Source of the DNA: a virus | DNA: 51,087 nt | Reading direction: 5' to 3' (one strand) | Virus record (IMG/VR): IMGVR_UViG_3300030106_004641 | Span: 1-51,087 of that record | Shown: positions 1 to 7,548 of the stretch, in pieces | How the letters are laid out: each line of letters opens with the position of its first letter | Numbering within the stretch: position 1 is the first letter of the stretch | Notes under the pieces: model-generated | Databases searched by the model: none | Told to the model about the DNA's origin: nothing | What the model saw: the letters and a program-made list of their open reading frames with translations, nothing else | Made by a program: the position numbers and the translations under genes

Positions 1-102
1 TTTTTTAGATTTTATTTTATTATCAATAAAGAATTGAGTTGAGTCAGAAATGTAATGAATTTCGTCATTTGGTAATATTGATTGTAGTTTATTATAAGTC
101 AT
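1..102 (-). CDS. N-terminal fragment of a leftward gene, function unknown
   Basis: Reading leftward from an ATG at 102-100, 34 codons stay open to the window edge. The product begins MTYNKLQSILPNDEIHYISD and continues beyond position 1, so only the N-terminus is visible. The start is preceded by an A-rich leader (AATAAACAATAAACAATT) like those before other genes here, with no Shine-Dalgarno. An open frame of this length in such AT-rich sequence, where TAA is common, supports a real gene. It would be divergent from the late block and would probably belong to the early or replication half of the genome. No family is recognised. Confidence 0.6.
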   Translation of the reverse strand, partial: MTYNKLQSILPNDEIHYISDSTQFFIDNKIKSKK

Positions 103-181
103 AATTGTTTATTGTTTATTATATTATCAAGTTATATTAGTATTATAGTTCGAAAGTGTATATTTGTTTATATGTGAATAA

Positions 182-217
182 TGTCAGTATGTCACTGCGC
201 AATGTGTCATTGTGTCA
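182..217. repeat. Four TGTCA direct repeats
   Basis: TGTCA occurs at 182-186, 190-194, 205-209 and 213-217, with start-to-start spacings of 8, 15 and 8 bp. This makes two identically spaced pairs around a central TGCGCA palindrome (196-201). The arrangement suggests a protein-binding array such as an operator or iteron-like site in the divergent control region. Binding is inferred, not shown. Confidence 0.45.
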
Positions 218-417
218 TATAGTAATATTTAAATATTAAGATATTAAATGATATATGAGTAATATAAATGAGAATATAAATAATGAAGTTAATGATGTTA
301 AGAATGATTTAATTATTATTGATTTTAAATTGTGCATTGTTAAAAGTTTTATTTGTTACATATATATTATCAGAGTATATTCGTATTAACTTTCGCTATA
401 TATAAAAATGAAAATAT

Positions 418-452
418 GGGTAAAAAGGTGGAACCCGGGTAAAAAAGTTGAA
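418..452. repeat. Pair of 16-nt direct repeats
   Basis: GGGTAAAAAGGTGGAA (418-433) and GGGTAAAAAAGTTGAA (437-452) match at 14 of 16 positions and start 19 bp apart. Their junction forms the palindrome ACCCGGGT (433-440). The sites lie about 220-250 bp upstream of the first late gene and are candidate regulator-binding sites. Confidence 0.45.
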
Positions 453-482
453 TTTTTCTGGAGTTTGGCATGGTTTTTGAGG

Positions 483-564
483 AGGGGGGACGCCAACCCT
501 CGTATTATGTGATACTTTTCTGAAATATCTTCCCCCCTTATGATATTATACTACGTATAATATC
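483..564. promoter_or_regulatory. GC-rich inverted repeat followed by a perfect 10-bp palindrome
   Basis: AGGGGGGA (483-490) is the exact reverse complement of TCCCCCCT (531-538), with a 40-nt loop. Immediately after it, GATATTATAC (542-551) and GTATAATATC (555-564) form a perfect 10-bp inverted repeat with a 3-nt spacer. The right arm contains TATAAT (556-561). This could be a structured leader or a late promoter/operator just upstream of the first rightward gene. The base pairing is visible in the sequence; the role is inferred. Confidence 0.45.
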
Positions 565-670
565 TAGATAGGAGTAAGGTATTATATAATAGATTATCTA
601 TATTACACAGTAAAAAGTAAATTTACCTGTTTTTGTGTAAGTATATTCTATGTATACTAAAAATAAAAAT

Positions 671-940
671 ATGGCAATAATTTCTTCATATCCATTAGCT
701 GCGCCAAGCGTAGACGATTATGTAGTTGGCACAAAACTACAGACAGATGGTGTAAATATAAACCCTACTAAAAACTTTACAATAAGAGAAGTTGTAGAAG
801 TAGGAGTAGCAGGTATTCCTAAAGCAATTGACAATGCAGATGCGTTAGCACAGGGCTTAGTTGCGGGTCAATTATACCAAACAGATGGTACTGGTGCAGC
901 ACCTTTAAATGTACCGGGAATAGTAATGATAGTTGTATAA
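671..940 (+). CDS. Short fibre-like protein with the shared MAI-SYP N-terminal module
   Basis: The 89-residue product starts MAIISSYPLAAPSVDDYVVG. An in-frame ATG at 650 exists, but I chose 671 because the next two proteins begin with the same module (MAIIYSYP, MAIVYSYP) and because this ATG has the usual AAATAAAAAT leader. The shared pattern is MAI-x-SYP, then D, then PTK about 30 residues later, then a hydrophobic helix-like stretch. The rest is short and ends in a hydrophobic GIVMIVV tail. It is probably a small virion or fibre-associated protein, related to its neighbours through the N-terminus. It could also be a truncated fibre that keeps only the attachment module. No enzymatic signature is visible. 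Confidence 0.6.
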   Translation: MAIISSYPLAAPSVDDYVVGTKLQTDGVNINPTKNFTIREVVEVGVAGIPKAIDNADALAQGLVAGQLYQTDGTGAAPLNVPGIVMIVV

Positions 941-957
941 TTGCATAAAGACAGCAT

Positions 958-2205
958 ATGGCAATAATATATTCGTATCCAGAAGTTAAAAAACCTTTAA
1001 AATTAGACGGTAAAGATCTTTTTGTTTTAAGCAAGATGGATGCAGCTGGCAGACCTACAAAAAGTGTAAAACTAAGTGATTTAAAAAGCTATATAAATAG
1101 TGGAGGAGGTTCTGGTGGTGGAGTTTCAGGTAGTGGTACTATAGATACTATACCAAAATGGACTGCAGCTGATACGTTAGGTGATTCTTTAATTAGACAA
1201 TCCCCTAGTAATCCACAAATATTTATATCAACTGATCCAGCTTATGTTTCACAAGGTAGATTAGATGTAGATGGAACAACTAGAACTAAATCATTGAATG
1301 TTAGCTCTGGTAAATTTTTTGTAAACGTCAATCCTGGATTTAGTTACATACAAGCAAATAACTACGGACAAGGTAATTACTTTACTACTGGACAAGCTGT
1401 TAACCAACCAAAATATATACCAGCTTTTGGAGATACTGGTAAAATAATAGAAAGTTCTAGATATAAAACAATAAAAATAACAAATACAGATACTACTACA
1501 GGTAGACTTGCTAGTGGAACTGTAACGGGTTTTACAGGAACAAACGCTGCTCCTACGTCAATAACATTAGATGTAGATTCTGGAACAATTAATATAGGTG
1601 ATGTAATACAAGTTGCTCAAAACGCATATGTACCTAATTTAATTGTTGCTGGTATAACACCTAACGGTGGTGTTAGCTTTACAGTAACATTTACAGGTTG
1701 GCCACTTGCAGGAACAGATGTGTTTATAGGAAACTATATACAGTTTCTTGAATTTGGTTTTGATGGTGTAGAAATAATACCATCTCCTGGTCAAGGTAGT
1801 TTTAATTATGTACAAGAATTATTATTTTTCTATGATAATAACGGTGGTCAATATAATTTTGCACCTAATCCTGGCGCAAATGTTAAAGAGGCATTTATAA
1901 TAAAATATGCAGACGCGCCCGCTGGTACTCTAGTAAAGCGTGAAATTGCAAATGTTGATGAATCTCCATTTAATGTAGCTGCATTTGAAGACTGGTATAT
2001 GAATTTAAATGTGCTTACTGAAAGAACAACGCCTACCGGTGCATCAATACGTCCTTGGGCTTTTAAAAATAGAGCTGTTCTTTTACAAACTGATAATATA
2101 AGAGGTACAACTGGTGGTTCTCCTGTTTCTTACATAAGAATAAAATACTGTGTATTGAACGACGACTATAGCTGGATATTTAACTCTGATCAAACAATTT
2201 CATAA
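958..2205 (+). CDS. Putative tail fibre or receptor-binding protein, MAI-SYP family
   Basis: The 415-residue product has the shared N-terminal module (residues 1-45: MAIIYSYP, KMDAAGRPTKSV, LSDLKSYI), then a glycine/serine hinge (about 46-62), then a long beta-rich region with many T, G, N and V residues and no catalytic motif. A short anchoring head, a flexible hinge and a variable beta-rich body are the plan of many phage fibres, so I infer a virion-attached fibre or adhesin. It lies 17 nt after the first paralogue and 1 nt before the next. C-terminal assignment to receptor binding is inference only. Confidence 0.6.
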   Translation: MAIIYSYPEVKKPLKLDGKDLFVLSKMDAAGRPTKSVKLSDLKSYINSGGGSGGGVSGSGTIDTIPKWTAADTLGDSLIRQSPSNPQIFISTDPAYVSQGRLDVDGTTRTKSLNVSSGKFFVNVNPGFSYIQANNYGQGNYFTTGQAVNQPKYIPAFGDTGKIIESSRYKTIKITNTDTTTGRLASGTVTGFTGTNAAPTSITLDVDSGTINIGDVIQVAQNAYVPNLIVAGITPNGGVSFTVTFTGWPLAGTDVFIGNYIQFLEFGFDGVEIIPSPGQGSFNYVQELLFFYDNNGGQYNFAPNPGANVKEAFIIKYADAPAGTLVKREIANVDESPFNVAAFEDWYMNLNVLTERTTPTGASIRPWAFKNRAVLLQTDNIRGTTGGSPVSYIRIKYCVLNDDYSWIFNSDQTIS

Positions 2206-2206
2206 C

Positions 2207-3472
2207 ATGGCAATAGTATATTCATACCCTCAAATAACAGAATTAAACGCTAATGATAAATTTATTGTTAGTAAAATGGATCAAGATAATAATCCTACTA
2301 AAACAGTAACACTGGCTCAATTAGCTAGTTTTATAAACTCGACAGGGTTTTCGGGATTTGGAACAACTGATACTTTACCTATATGGAAAGATGGACCAAA
2401 CGGGATACTTGGTGATTCAGTTATTAAACAAGCGCCTGCAGGAGCGGCGAATACTGTTAATATAATACCAATTGATGGCGGAGGTAATTTTTCAGATTTT
2501 TCATTTAATTCTGGCGGTGCTTTAAAATTAGACACTGCAGGTTTTACTGAATATGAATTTAGAGCACAAAATGGAGGGTTTTACAATAGAAGTTTTAAAT
2601 TTCAATCAAAAGAAGGAATATCTATAGGTAGAACTTCAATATCAGGTAATGTAATTTTAGATGTAGGAGATTCTGGAGACACAAAACCGGCAGCTTGGTT
2701 TAGAAACGGCGTAGTAGTTTCAAATAATCCAAGTGGTGTACAAGTTGACAACACATCAATGGTAATTGGAGCTGGTAATAATGATATTGTTTCTGGTTCT
2801 GATAATTCTTTAGCTGTAGGTAATAATAATCAAATATTAGCTGATTCAGATCATTCATTAGCAGTTGGTCAAGGAAACACCATGACCAATGCTGATAACT
2901 CTATAGTGGTTGGTCAACAAAATAATTTAACTGGTAATAGATTATATGTATTAGGTTTTAGCAATGATTTAACTTGCGCATCGGCTTTTGCTTTAGGAGG
3001 CGATAATAATATAACAGGTACACAGAATAACTTTGCTATTGGTTATAATAATGTTGTTTCAGGGCCACAAAAAAATATTACAATTGGAACTAGTAATACC
3101 ATAACCAATGATGGTGGTTTAGGATATGAACAAGCTACAATAATTGGTAACTCATGTAGTTTAACTACGTCAGTAAGCGGTAACTCTACTCAATATGGTA
3201 TGATTGTTATTGGTTCTCAAAACCAACAAAAGTACCCAGGTCCTACAAGTGGCCAGCCATTTAGACCAAAAATTGTTTTAGCAGCCGAAATAAGTGGTCC
3301 AGGTTTAGATGCATTAGTAATATCAGAAGGAATAGGAGGTATTGCATCTATGTTACAGTCTCCTGCTCTACTATCACATAACTTTGCAGATGACACAGCA
3401 GCGGCTACAGGAGGCGTTCCTGTTGGTGGTTTATACCACAATGCTGGTGAAGTTAGAATAAGAACAGTGTAA
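2207..3472 (+). CDS. Putative tail fibre with YadA-like beta-roll repeats
   Basis: The 421-residue product repeats the N-terminal module of its two upstream neighbours (MAIVYSYP, KMDQDNNPTKTVTLAQL). The C-terminal half, about residues 185-310, carries a degenerate 14-15-residue repeat of the form NS-hAhG-xxN (for example DNSLAVGNNNQI, DHSLAVGQGNTM, DNSIVVGQQNNL). This is the signature of the left-handed parallel beta-roll in YadA-like trimeric adhesin heads. The protein is therefore likely to be a trimeric fibre or adhesin on the virion. The start is one base after the preceding stop region, and the leader contains no Shine-Dalgarno. The fold is known from the YadA family; the receptor is unknown. 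Confidence 0.65.
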   Translation: MAIVYSYPQITELNANDKFIVSKMDQDNNPTKTVTLAQLASFINSTGFSGFGTTDTLPIWKDGPNGILGDSVIKQAPAGAANTVNIIPIDGGGNFSDFSFNSGGALKLDTAGFTEYEFRAQNGGFYNRSFKFQSKEGISIGRTSISGNVILDVGDSGDTKPAAWFRNGVVVSNNPSGVQVDNTSMVIGAGNNDIVSGSDNSLAVGNNNQILADSDHSLAVGQGNTMTNADNSIVVGQQNNLTGNRLYVLGFSNDLTCASAFALGGDNNITGTQNNFAIGYNNVVSGPQKNITIGTSNTITNDGGLGYEQATIIGNSCSLTTSVSGNSTQYGMIVIGSQNQQKYPGPTSGQPFRPKIVLAAEISGPGLDALVISEGIGGIASMLQSPALLSHNFADDTAAATGGVPVGGLYHNAGEVRIRTV

Positions 3473-3502
3473 AAATTGTAAAAATTGTAAAAATTTAATT
3501 TA

Positions 3503-3940
3503 ATGAGTAATAATATAAGGGAAGATGGTGGTAGTAGCAAGCTACCATATCATCGTGAAAAATGGGATGAAATATGTGAAAGATATTTTAAAAAATCAAA
3601 TTGGGATATTGAAAACTTTCACGGAGACGTTTTATACGTCGGTATGGGTAGCGCTTATGGCCCAAGAAATCAGTCTAAAAATGTAAAAACTACTACAATT
3701 TTAGAAAAATACCCAGAAATAATCGAAAAATTTAACGATCCATCACAAGATTGGAACGTAATTCAAGGTTGTGCTTACAATTATGAGTTTAACAGTGAAA
3801 AGTTTGATATAATAATGATTGATATTTTTGCTAGATTTATTTATTTAGATGAATATAATAAACTATTAAATAAATATAAAAAATATTTAAAAGACAACGG
3901 TAGAATTTTAACAATAAAAACATTAAATTTTAAAAAATAG
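3503..3940 (+). CDS. Methyltransferase-like (Rossmann, SAM-binding) protein
   Basis: The 145-residue product has class I methyltransferase-like landmarks: a glycine-rich loop VGMGSAYG (46-53), an acidic residue at the end of the next strand (E68 in TTTILEKYPEII), a WNVIQG turn (85-89) that fits the adenine-binding position, and DIIMIDIF (102-109) with D107 as the motif IV acid, followed by LKDNGRILTI as the next strand. It is short, so it lacks a large substrate domain; spermidine synthase-like folds are the nearest comparison. It sits between fibre genes, so modification of a virion protein is possible. The leader contains tandem AAAAATTGT repeats. The substrate is unknown. Confidence 0.5.
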   Translation: MSNNIREDGGSSKLPYHREKWDEICERYFKKSNWDIENFHGDVLYVGMGSAYGPRNQSKNVKTTTILEKYPEIIEKFNDPSQDWNVIQGCAYNYEFNSEKFDIIMIDIFARFIYLDEYNKLLNKYKKYLKDNGRILTIKTLNFKK

Positions 3941-3944
3941 GAAT

Positions 3945-6182
3945 ATGTACGGATATATTAGGCAACCTGATGGTGTTTTAAAACCAATACAATTAAACGG
4001 TATTAAAAATATCTTTAGAGAAGGAAATTCACTAAATATAGTTTATTTTCAAGTAGGATCAACTCCATTAGAAATACCTAGAGTAGACCAAGGGGTTTAT
4101 TATTTGACTGGAAATGTTAAAACTTGTATAGAAGATCCTAGCTACCCTGGAGCATATAAGACAGATTTATATACGTTGTCTAGTACTGATTTTGTCAATG
4201 GGGATGTAAAAATTTCATTTGGAGATACTCATTTAGATATTTTAGAGGTTTTCACAAAATGGATGAATTCTATTTTATCAGGTGTAGTTCATGCTAGTAG
4301 TGATGTAACATTGAATGATTATTCTCCATCTCTTAAAGTTGGTTACGCATTTAGTGCAGAATCTTCTTTACCAACTGTATTAGCTTATAAAATTCCAGAA
4401 GGACAAGATCCATGTGAAGTTGTTCCTACAATTGAAGGATCAGAAGAGTGTGTTGTTGCATCCGACTTAACAATTAATGCGACTCCTCCTGTTCATACTA
4501 ATATTTTTAAAACTATTTGGAACGAAACAGATAAGACATTAAATTTAGAACCTTTATTTGATGGTCAATATATTTTATGGCAATGGATTGCTGCAGAAGA
4601 ATGTGCAGAAGGAGTAACATGTTATCAACCATGTGCAGCTGAAGGTGGTTCACCGCCAGCTACATATAGAAATGCTATAGCTAGTGATCCTGGTCAAGTA
4701 TTAACTACAATTTTTGCAGGTGCAATAAATGGTTATACTATATGTGAAGCTAATATACAACAAATATTTACATCTAATAGAACTTCTTATACTCCTGATG
4801 TATTTGATCCAAATAATCCAGCCGCTGGTACTCCGGTAGCTAATCCTACTGGTGGTATAGCTTATGCTATTAGTGATCCTGGGTGTTGTGGTATTGCAAC
4901 AGGAGGCGTTTGGCCTACAGCAAGTGGTCCAAGTCTTTTAGGTACTTCATTAAATGTTGGTGATCTTTATAATAGTTCAGATTTTAGAATAAGACAAACT
5001 GGACTTGGTGTTACTTGGCCTGGTGCTAGTAATAGTAATGGAACTCAAATTTCAGGATATGAAAATGAAATAGGAACTCGTTTTTGTGATTCAGTTGATA
5101 CAAATGTTTATGCTCAAGAAATAGTTATTCCATCAATTATTTCTATAGGTGGTCAAGATGGTAATCCTACTGAAGCAGATTATAATACAAAACCTGTTAT
5201 AAATCCTACATTTGGTAAAGACCAAGTATATCCTTTTAACATAAGTCTAGCTGTTCATGGTGGTATGGCTGATACAATTGTTCCACAAATAGGAATTTCA
5301 GGTATTAACATGAATGTTTTAACTATTGAAGCTGGAACATATACTTTAGCTAATGGAAGTCCAAATCCAGAATGGTTAATAATGAATGGTGTTCCAACTG
5401 TAGTAGATGCAGCTGAAGGTGGTTTATATAGATTAGATGAAAGTCTTTCACAATCAAAATTAGCTGGTACAACAAATCCAGAGAGTACATACGTAGGAGA
5501 TACTAATCCAATATTTTGGAGAAATGGAGCTCCAGAAAGCAATGCAGCGGGTGGAAATGCTTGGATAACAATAAAAGGTATAAATATGAGACCTTTATGG
5601 AGAATTAAAGGAAGTACTTGGAATCAAGTAGTAAATTCATTTACTGATGGATATACCGGCACTAAAACTTATTCAAAACTAGTAGAAGCTGGTATTATTC
5701 CACAAGGTGAAGCAGGTTATGGTTATGTACCTGAACTTACAAGCGCTAACCTAAGAATGTGGCAAAGATCAATAACAACAGATCCAAAAACAGGAGATGT
5801 AACAACAACTGATTGGACATTATATAGTCCTGCCAATACAACTGCAGCTGGTTTATTACCATTAATGACTAATGAAAGTTTTGAAGCTCAAAGTGGTCCT
5901 CCGCCGTGGGAAACGCAAAATACTGGTACGTATGTAGTAACAATTCCAATATTACTACCAGAAACAGATCCAAAACTTTTAGCTGCTGGATTTACTCATA
6001 GAGCTTTTGGTGCTGGAAGCATGAATGATACTGAGACACTTTGGAGTGGACCTCCACAAATTGGATCTATTGAAAATAAATATAGAATAAGAGGTGTTGG
6101 TATGACTCAATCAATGAGCGCACCATATCCATGGGAAGTCGCACCAATAATACAACCAAATCTAACAGGTAACTGTAGTTAA
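3945..6182 (+). CDS. Large unrecognised virion protein
   Basis: The 745-residue product starts MYGYIRQPDGVLKPIQLNGI four bases after the methyltransferase-like gene. It is rich in G, T, N, P and aromatic residues, has many cysteines (for example CVTCYQPC-like spacing near residues 220-235), and has no signal peptide, membrane segment or catalytic motif I can name. Size, composition and its place directly after the fibre genes suggest a structural protein, perhaps a fibre, a baseplate-like protein or an adhesin. I do not recognise the family. Confidence 0.55.
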   Translation: MYGYIRQPDGVLKPIQLNGIKNIFREGNSLNIVYFQVGSTPLEIPRVDQGVYYLTGNVKTCIEDPSYPGAYKTDLYTLSSTDFVNGDVKISFGDTHLDILEVFTKWMNSILSGVVHASSDVTLNDYSPSLKVGYAFSAESSLPTVLAYKIPEGQDPCEVVPTIEGSEECVVASDLTINATPPVHTNIFKTIWNETDKTLNLEPLFDGQYILWQWIAAEECAEGVTCYQPCAAEGGSPPATYRNAIASDPGQVLTTIFAGAINGYTICEANIQQIFTSNRTSYTPDVFDPNNPAAGTPVANPTGGIAYAISDPGCCGIATGGVWPTASGPSLLGTSLNVGDLYNSSDFRIRQTGLGVTWPGASNSNGTQISGYENEIGTRFCDSVDTNVYAQEIVIPSIISIGGQDGNPTEADYNTKPVINPTFGKDQVYPFNISLAVHGGMADTIVPQIGISGINMNVLTIEAGTYTLANGSPNPEWLIMNGVPTVVDAAEGGLYRLDESLSQSKLAGTTNPESTYVGDTNPIFWRNGAPESNAAGGNAWITIKGINMRPLWRIKGSTWNQVVNSFTDGYTGTKTYSKLVEAGIIPQGEAGYGYVPELTSANLRMWQRSITTDPKTGDVTTTDWTLYSPANTTAAGLLPLMTNESFEAQSGPPPWETQNTGTYVVTIPILLPETDPKLLAAGFTHRAFGAGSMNDTETLWSGPPQIGSIENKYRIRGVGMTQSMSAPYPWEVAPIIQPNLTGNCS

Positions 6183-6194
6183 AAAAAAATAAAA

Positions 6195-6539
6195 ATGAAA
6201 CACGCATATATAAAAATATATAATCAAGCAAGACAAGAAGTAGGATTACCAGCACCAAGTCCCGAAGAAGCAGCGGCTGCTGAAGCGCAAGCGCTTGCTC
6301 TTATTGAACAAGCTAGAGATTTTGCCGGACAGTTAGCTGATGGAAATCCTAATGGAGCAAATTATATTGCAAATAGTCCTTTTTGGAAATATCCATATAA
6401 TTGTGCATCAGATTCAAATCCGTGGTTATATCCAATAAGCGCTGAAAATGGTTTATTTTTTACAGATTTAACTGGACCTGATTTTTCAGATGAACAATCA
6501 CCATGTGGAGGCGGAATGGTAGAAGAAATGCTAGGATAA
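6195..6539 (+). CDS. Small hypothetical virion-block protein
   Basis: The 114-residue product starts MKHAYIKIYNQARQEVGLPA after a TAAAAAAAAATAAAAATG-type leader. The N-terminal half is alanine/glutamate-rich and predicted helical (EEAAAAEAQALALIEQA, about residues 24-40). The C-terminal half has W, P, N and Y residues and an acidic glycine-rich end. It is followed 30 nt later by another small gene with a similar acidic GG-rich tail. It is probably a minor structural or accessory fibre protein. No family is recognised. Confidence 0.5.
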   Translation: MKHAYIKIYNQARQEVGLPAPSPEEAAAAEAQALALIEQARDFAGQLADGNPNGANYIANSPFWKYPYNCASDSNPWLYPISAENGLFFTDLTGPDFSDEQSPCGGGMVEEMLG

Positions 6540-6569
6540 TTATAAGTATAAAATTAAAAATTAAAAAAA

Positions 6570-7211
6570 ATGGAAGAAGAATTCATGGAACCGGGACATT
6601 TTAGTAGTGTACTTCCGGATCTTAACGATCAAGTAGAAACATTTTATAATTTAGTAAATCGAGGTACAGAAACGGTATCACCTCAATATTTAAATTTATT
6701 AAATTGTAATAGTGTTACTAGTATATTTAGAACTATAAACACTAGTATTCCTGTTGATGAAAAAGGCGTGCTTACATTAAGCACATTAGTAACTCCTACT
6801 CTTACAATTGAGTTTTCTGAACCTGGACCACCATTAATTTTAAATTTTAATATATGGCCAGAGTTTACAAATGAAACTGATGATGCTAAGATTCAAATAA
6901 TTGAAAAAAGTAGTTTATTTTGGGGACATAATACAGCAGGAATTCCAGAATACGACCCTGAGTTTTGGCAAAAAGTACAGTATGCGCAAGAAAGAGCAGC
7001 AGTACAATTAGAAAATGATTTAATGGAAGCAATGAGAAAAGGAAGACAAGGTACTCAAGCTGTACACAGCTTTATACCTAAAGTAGGAATATTTTTATCA
7101 GCTCCACAAAATACAGAATCAGCATTAGTTACACCAGGTGGTGAAGTACCAGAAGGACCTGGCGGTGGAGATTTTCCTGAAGAAGAGTTTGCTGGCCCAG
7201 AATTCGGATAA
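6570..7211 (+). CDS. Hypothetical protein with acidic Gly/Pro-rich tail
   Basis: The 213-residue product starts MEEEFMEPGHFSSVLPDLND; an internal ATG at residue 6 is possible. The middle contains beta-like segments and an ERAAVQLENDLMEAMRKGRQ helix (about 136-155). The last 30 residues are rich in G, P and E (GGEVPEGPGGGDFPEEEF). It closes the first structural block, and 337 bases separate it from the chaperonin gene. It has no recognised domain. Position suggests a minor virion protein. Confidence 0.5.
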   Translation: MEEEFMEPGHFSSVLPDLNDQVETFYNLVNRGTETVSPQYLNLLNCNSVTSIFRTINTSIPVDEKGVLTLSTLVTPTLTIEFSEPGPPLILNFNIWPEFTNETDDAKIQIIEKSSLFWGHNTAGIPEYDPEFWQKVQYAQERAAVQLENDLMEAMRKGRQGTQAVHSFIPKVGIFLSAPQNTESALVTPGGEVPEGPGGGDFPEEEFAGPEFG

Positions 7212-7265
7212 CATACCCTGCTCGGGTAGAGCAATAAACCAAATATAAACTTAAAACCAAAAACT

Positions 7266-7524
7266 ATGACGTTTTATTACCAGACTAGATCGTGGAATAG
7301 TCAACCACAAACACCTCGCAGAAAAGAAAAACTGGAGGATAACCCAATTACCTAACGGTTTTTATCAAACTGAATACCAAGATCCCAATGAAGATACTTG
7401 GAACGACGTGACAAGAAGAGAAACTATTGAAGGAGCAGAAAAAGCTATTGATGGTTCAGTAGAACATTATGCTAAAAAAGTAGATTTCTTAAAAGGTCCA
7501 AAAGTCGTAAAAACCTTTGAATAA
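7266..7524 (+). pseudogene. Small conserved-looking gene broken by a one-base frameshift
   Basis: The 337-bp gap holds a gene split across two frames. Frame 1 starts at ATG 7266 (MTFYYQTRSWNSQPQTPRRK) and hits TAA after 29 codons. The frame one base further on is open from the A-rich tract to TAA at 7522-7524 and reads WRITQLPNGFYQTEYQ and later VTRRETIEGAEKAIDGS. Removing one A from the run AAAAA at 7327-7331 joins them as RRKENWRITQL, giving a continuous 85-residue protein. Either the genome copy is broken, the assembly has a homopolymer error, or a +1 recoding event occurs. The downstream half looks strongly protein-like (soluble, helix EGAEKAID). The function is unknown. Confidence 0.55.
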
Positions 7525-7548
7525 TTAAATTAAATTAAATTAAATTAA
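7525..7548 (+). repeat. (TTAAA)n leader before groEL
   Basis: The leader directly before the GroEL start is a tandem AATTA/TTAAA repeat of about five units, with no purine-rich Shine-Dalgarno. A shorter copy of the same repeat precedes the small gene at 13008. It may act as an unstructured A/U-rich initiation leader of the Bacteroidetes type. Confidence 0.5.

Larger units (their letters stand above)
103..670. promoter_or_regulatory. Divergent intergenic control region (568 bp)
   Basis: This is the longest non-coding stretch in the window. It separates the leftward gene at the left edge from the long rightward late block, so it should hold the promoters for both and could also hold a replication origin. 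Visible elements are four TGTCA copies (182-217), a possible Bacteroidetes-type -7 box TATATTTG (159-166), two 16-nt direct repeats (418-452), a GC-rich stretch with a six-G/six-C inverted repeat (483-538), and a perfect palindrome (542-564). I see no convincing ORF, tRNA or terminator inside it. Its function is inferred from position and structure. Confidence 0.6.

Noticed and set aside
819-1034. Minus-strand ORF of 71 codons spanning two fibre genes
   Set aside because: It is antisense to two genes with a shared conserved N-terminus, so it is a shadow.
7212-7250. Terminator before the groEL region
   Set aside because: The overlapping short stems (ACCC/GGGT and TGCTC/GAGCA) are only 4-5 bp, mutually exclusive, and lack a T-run.
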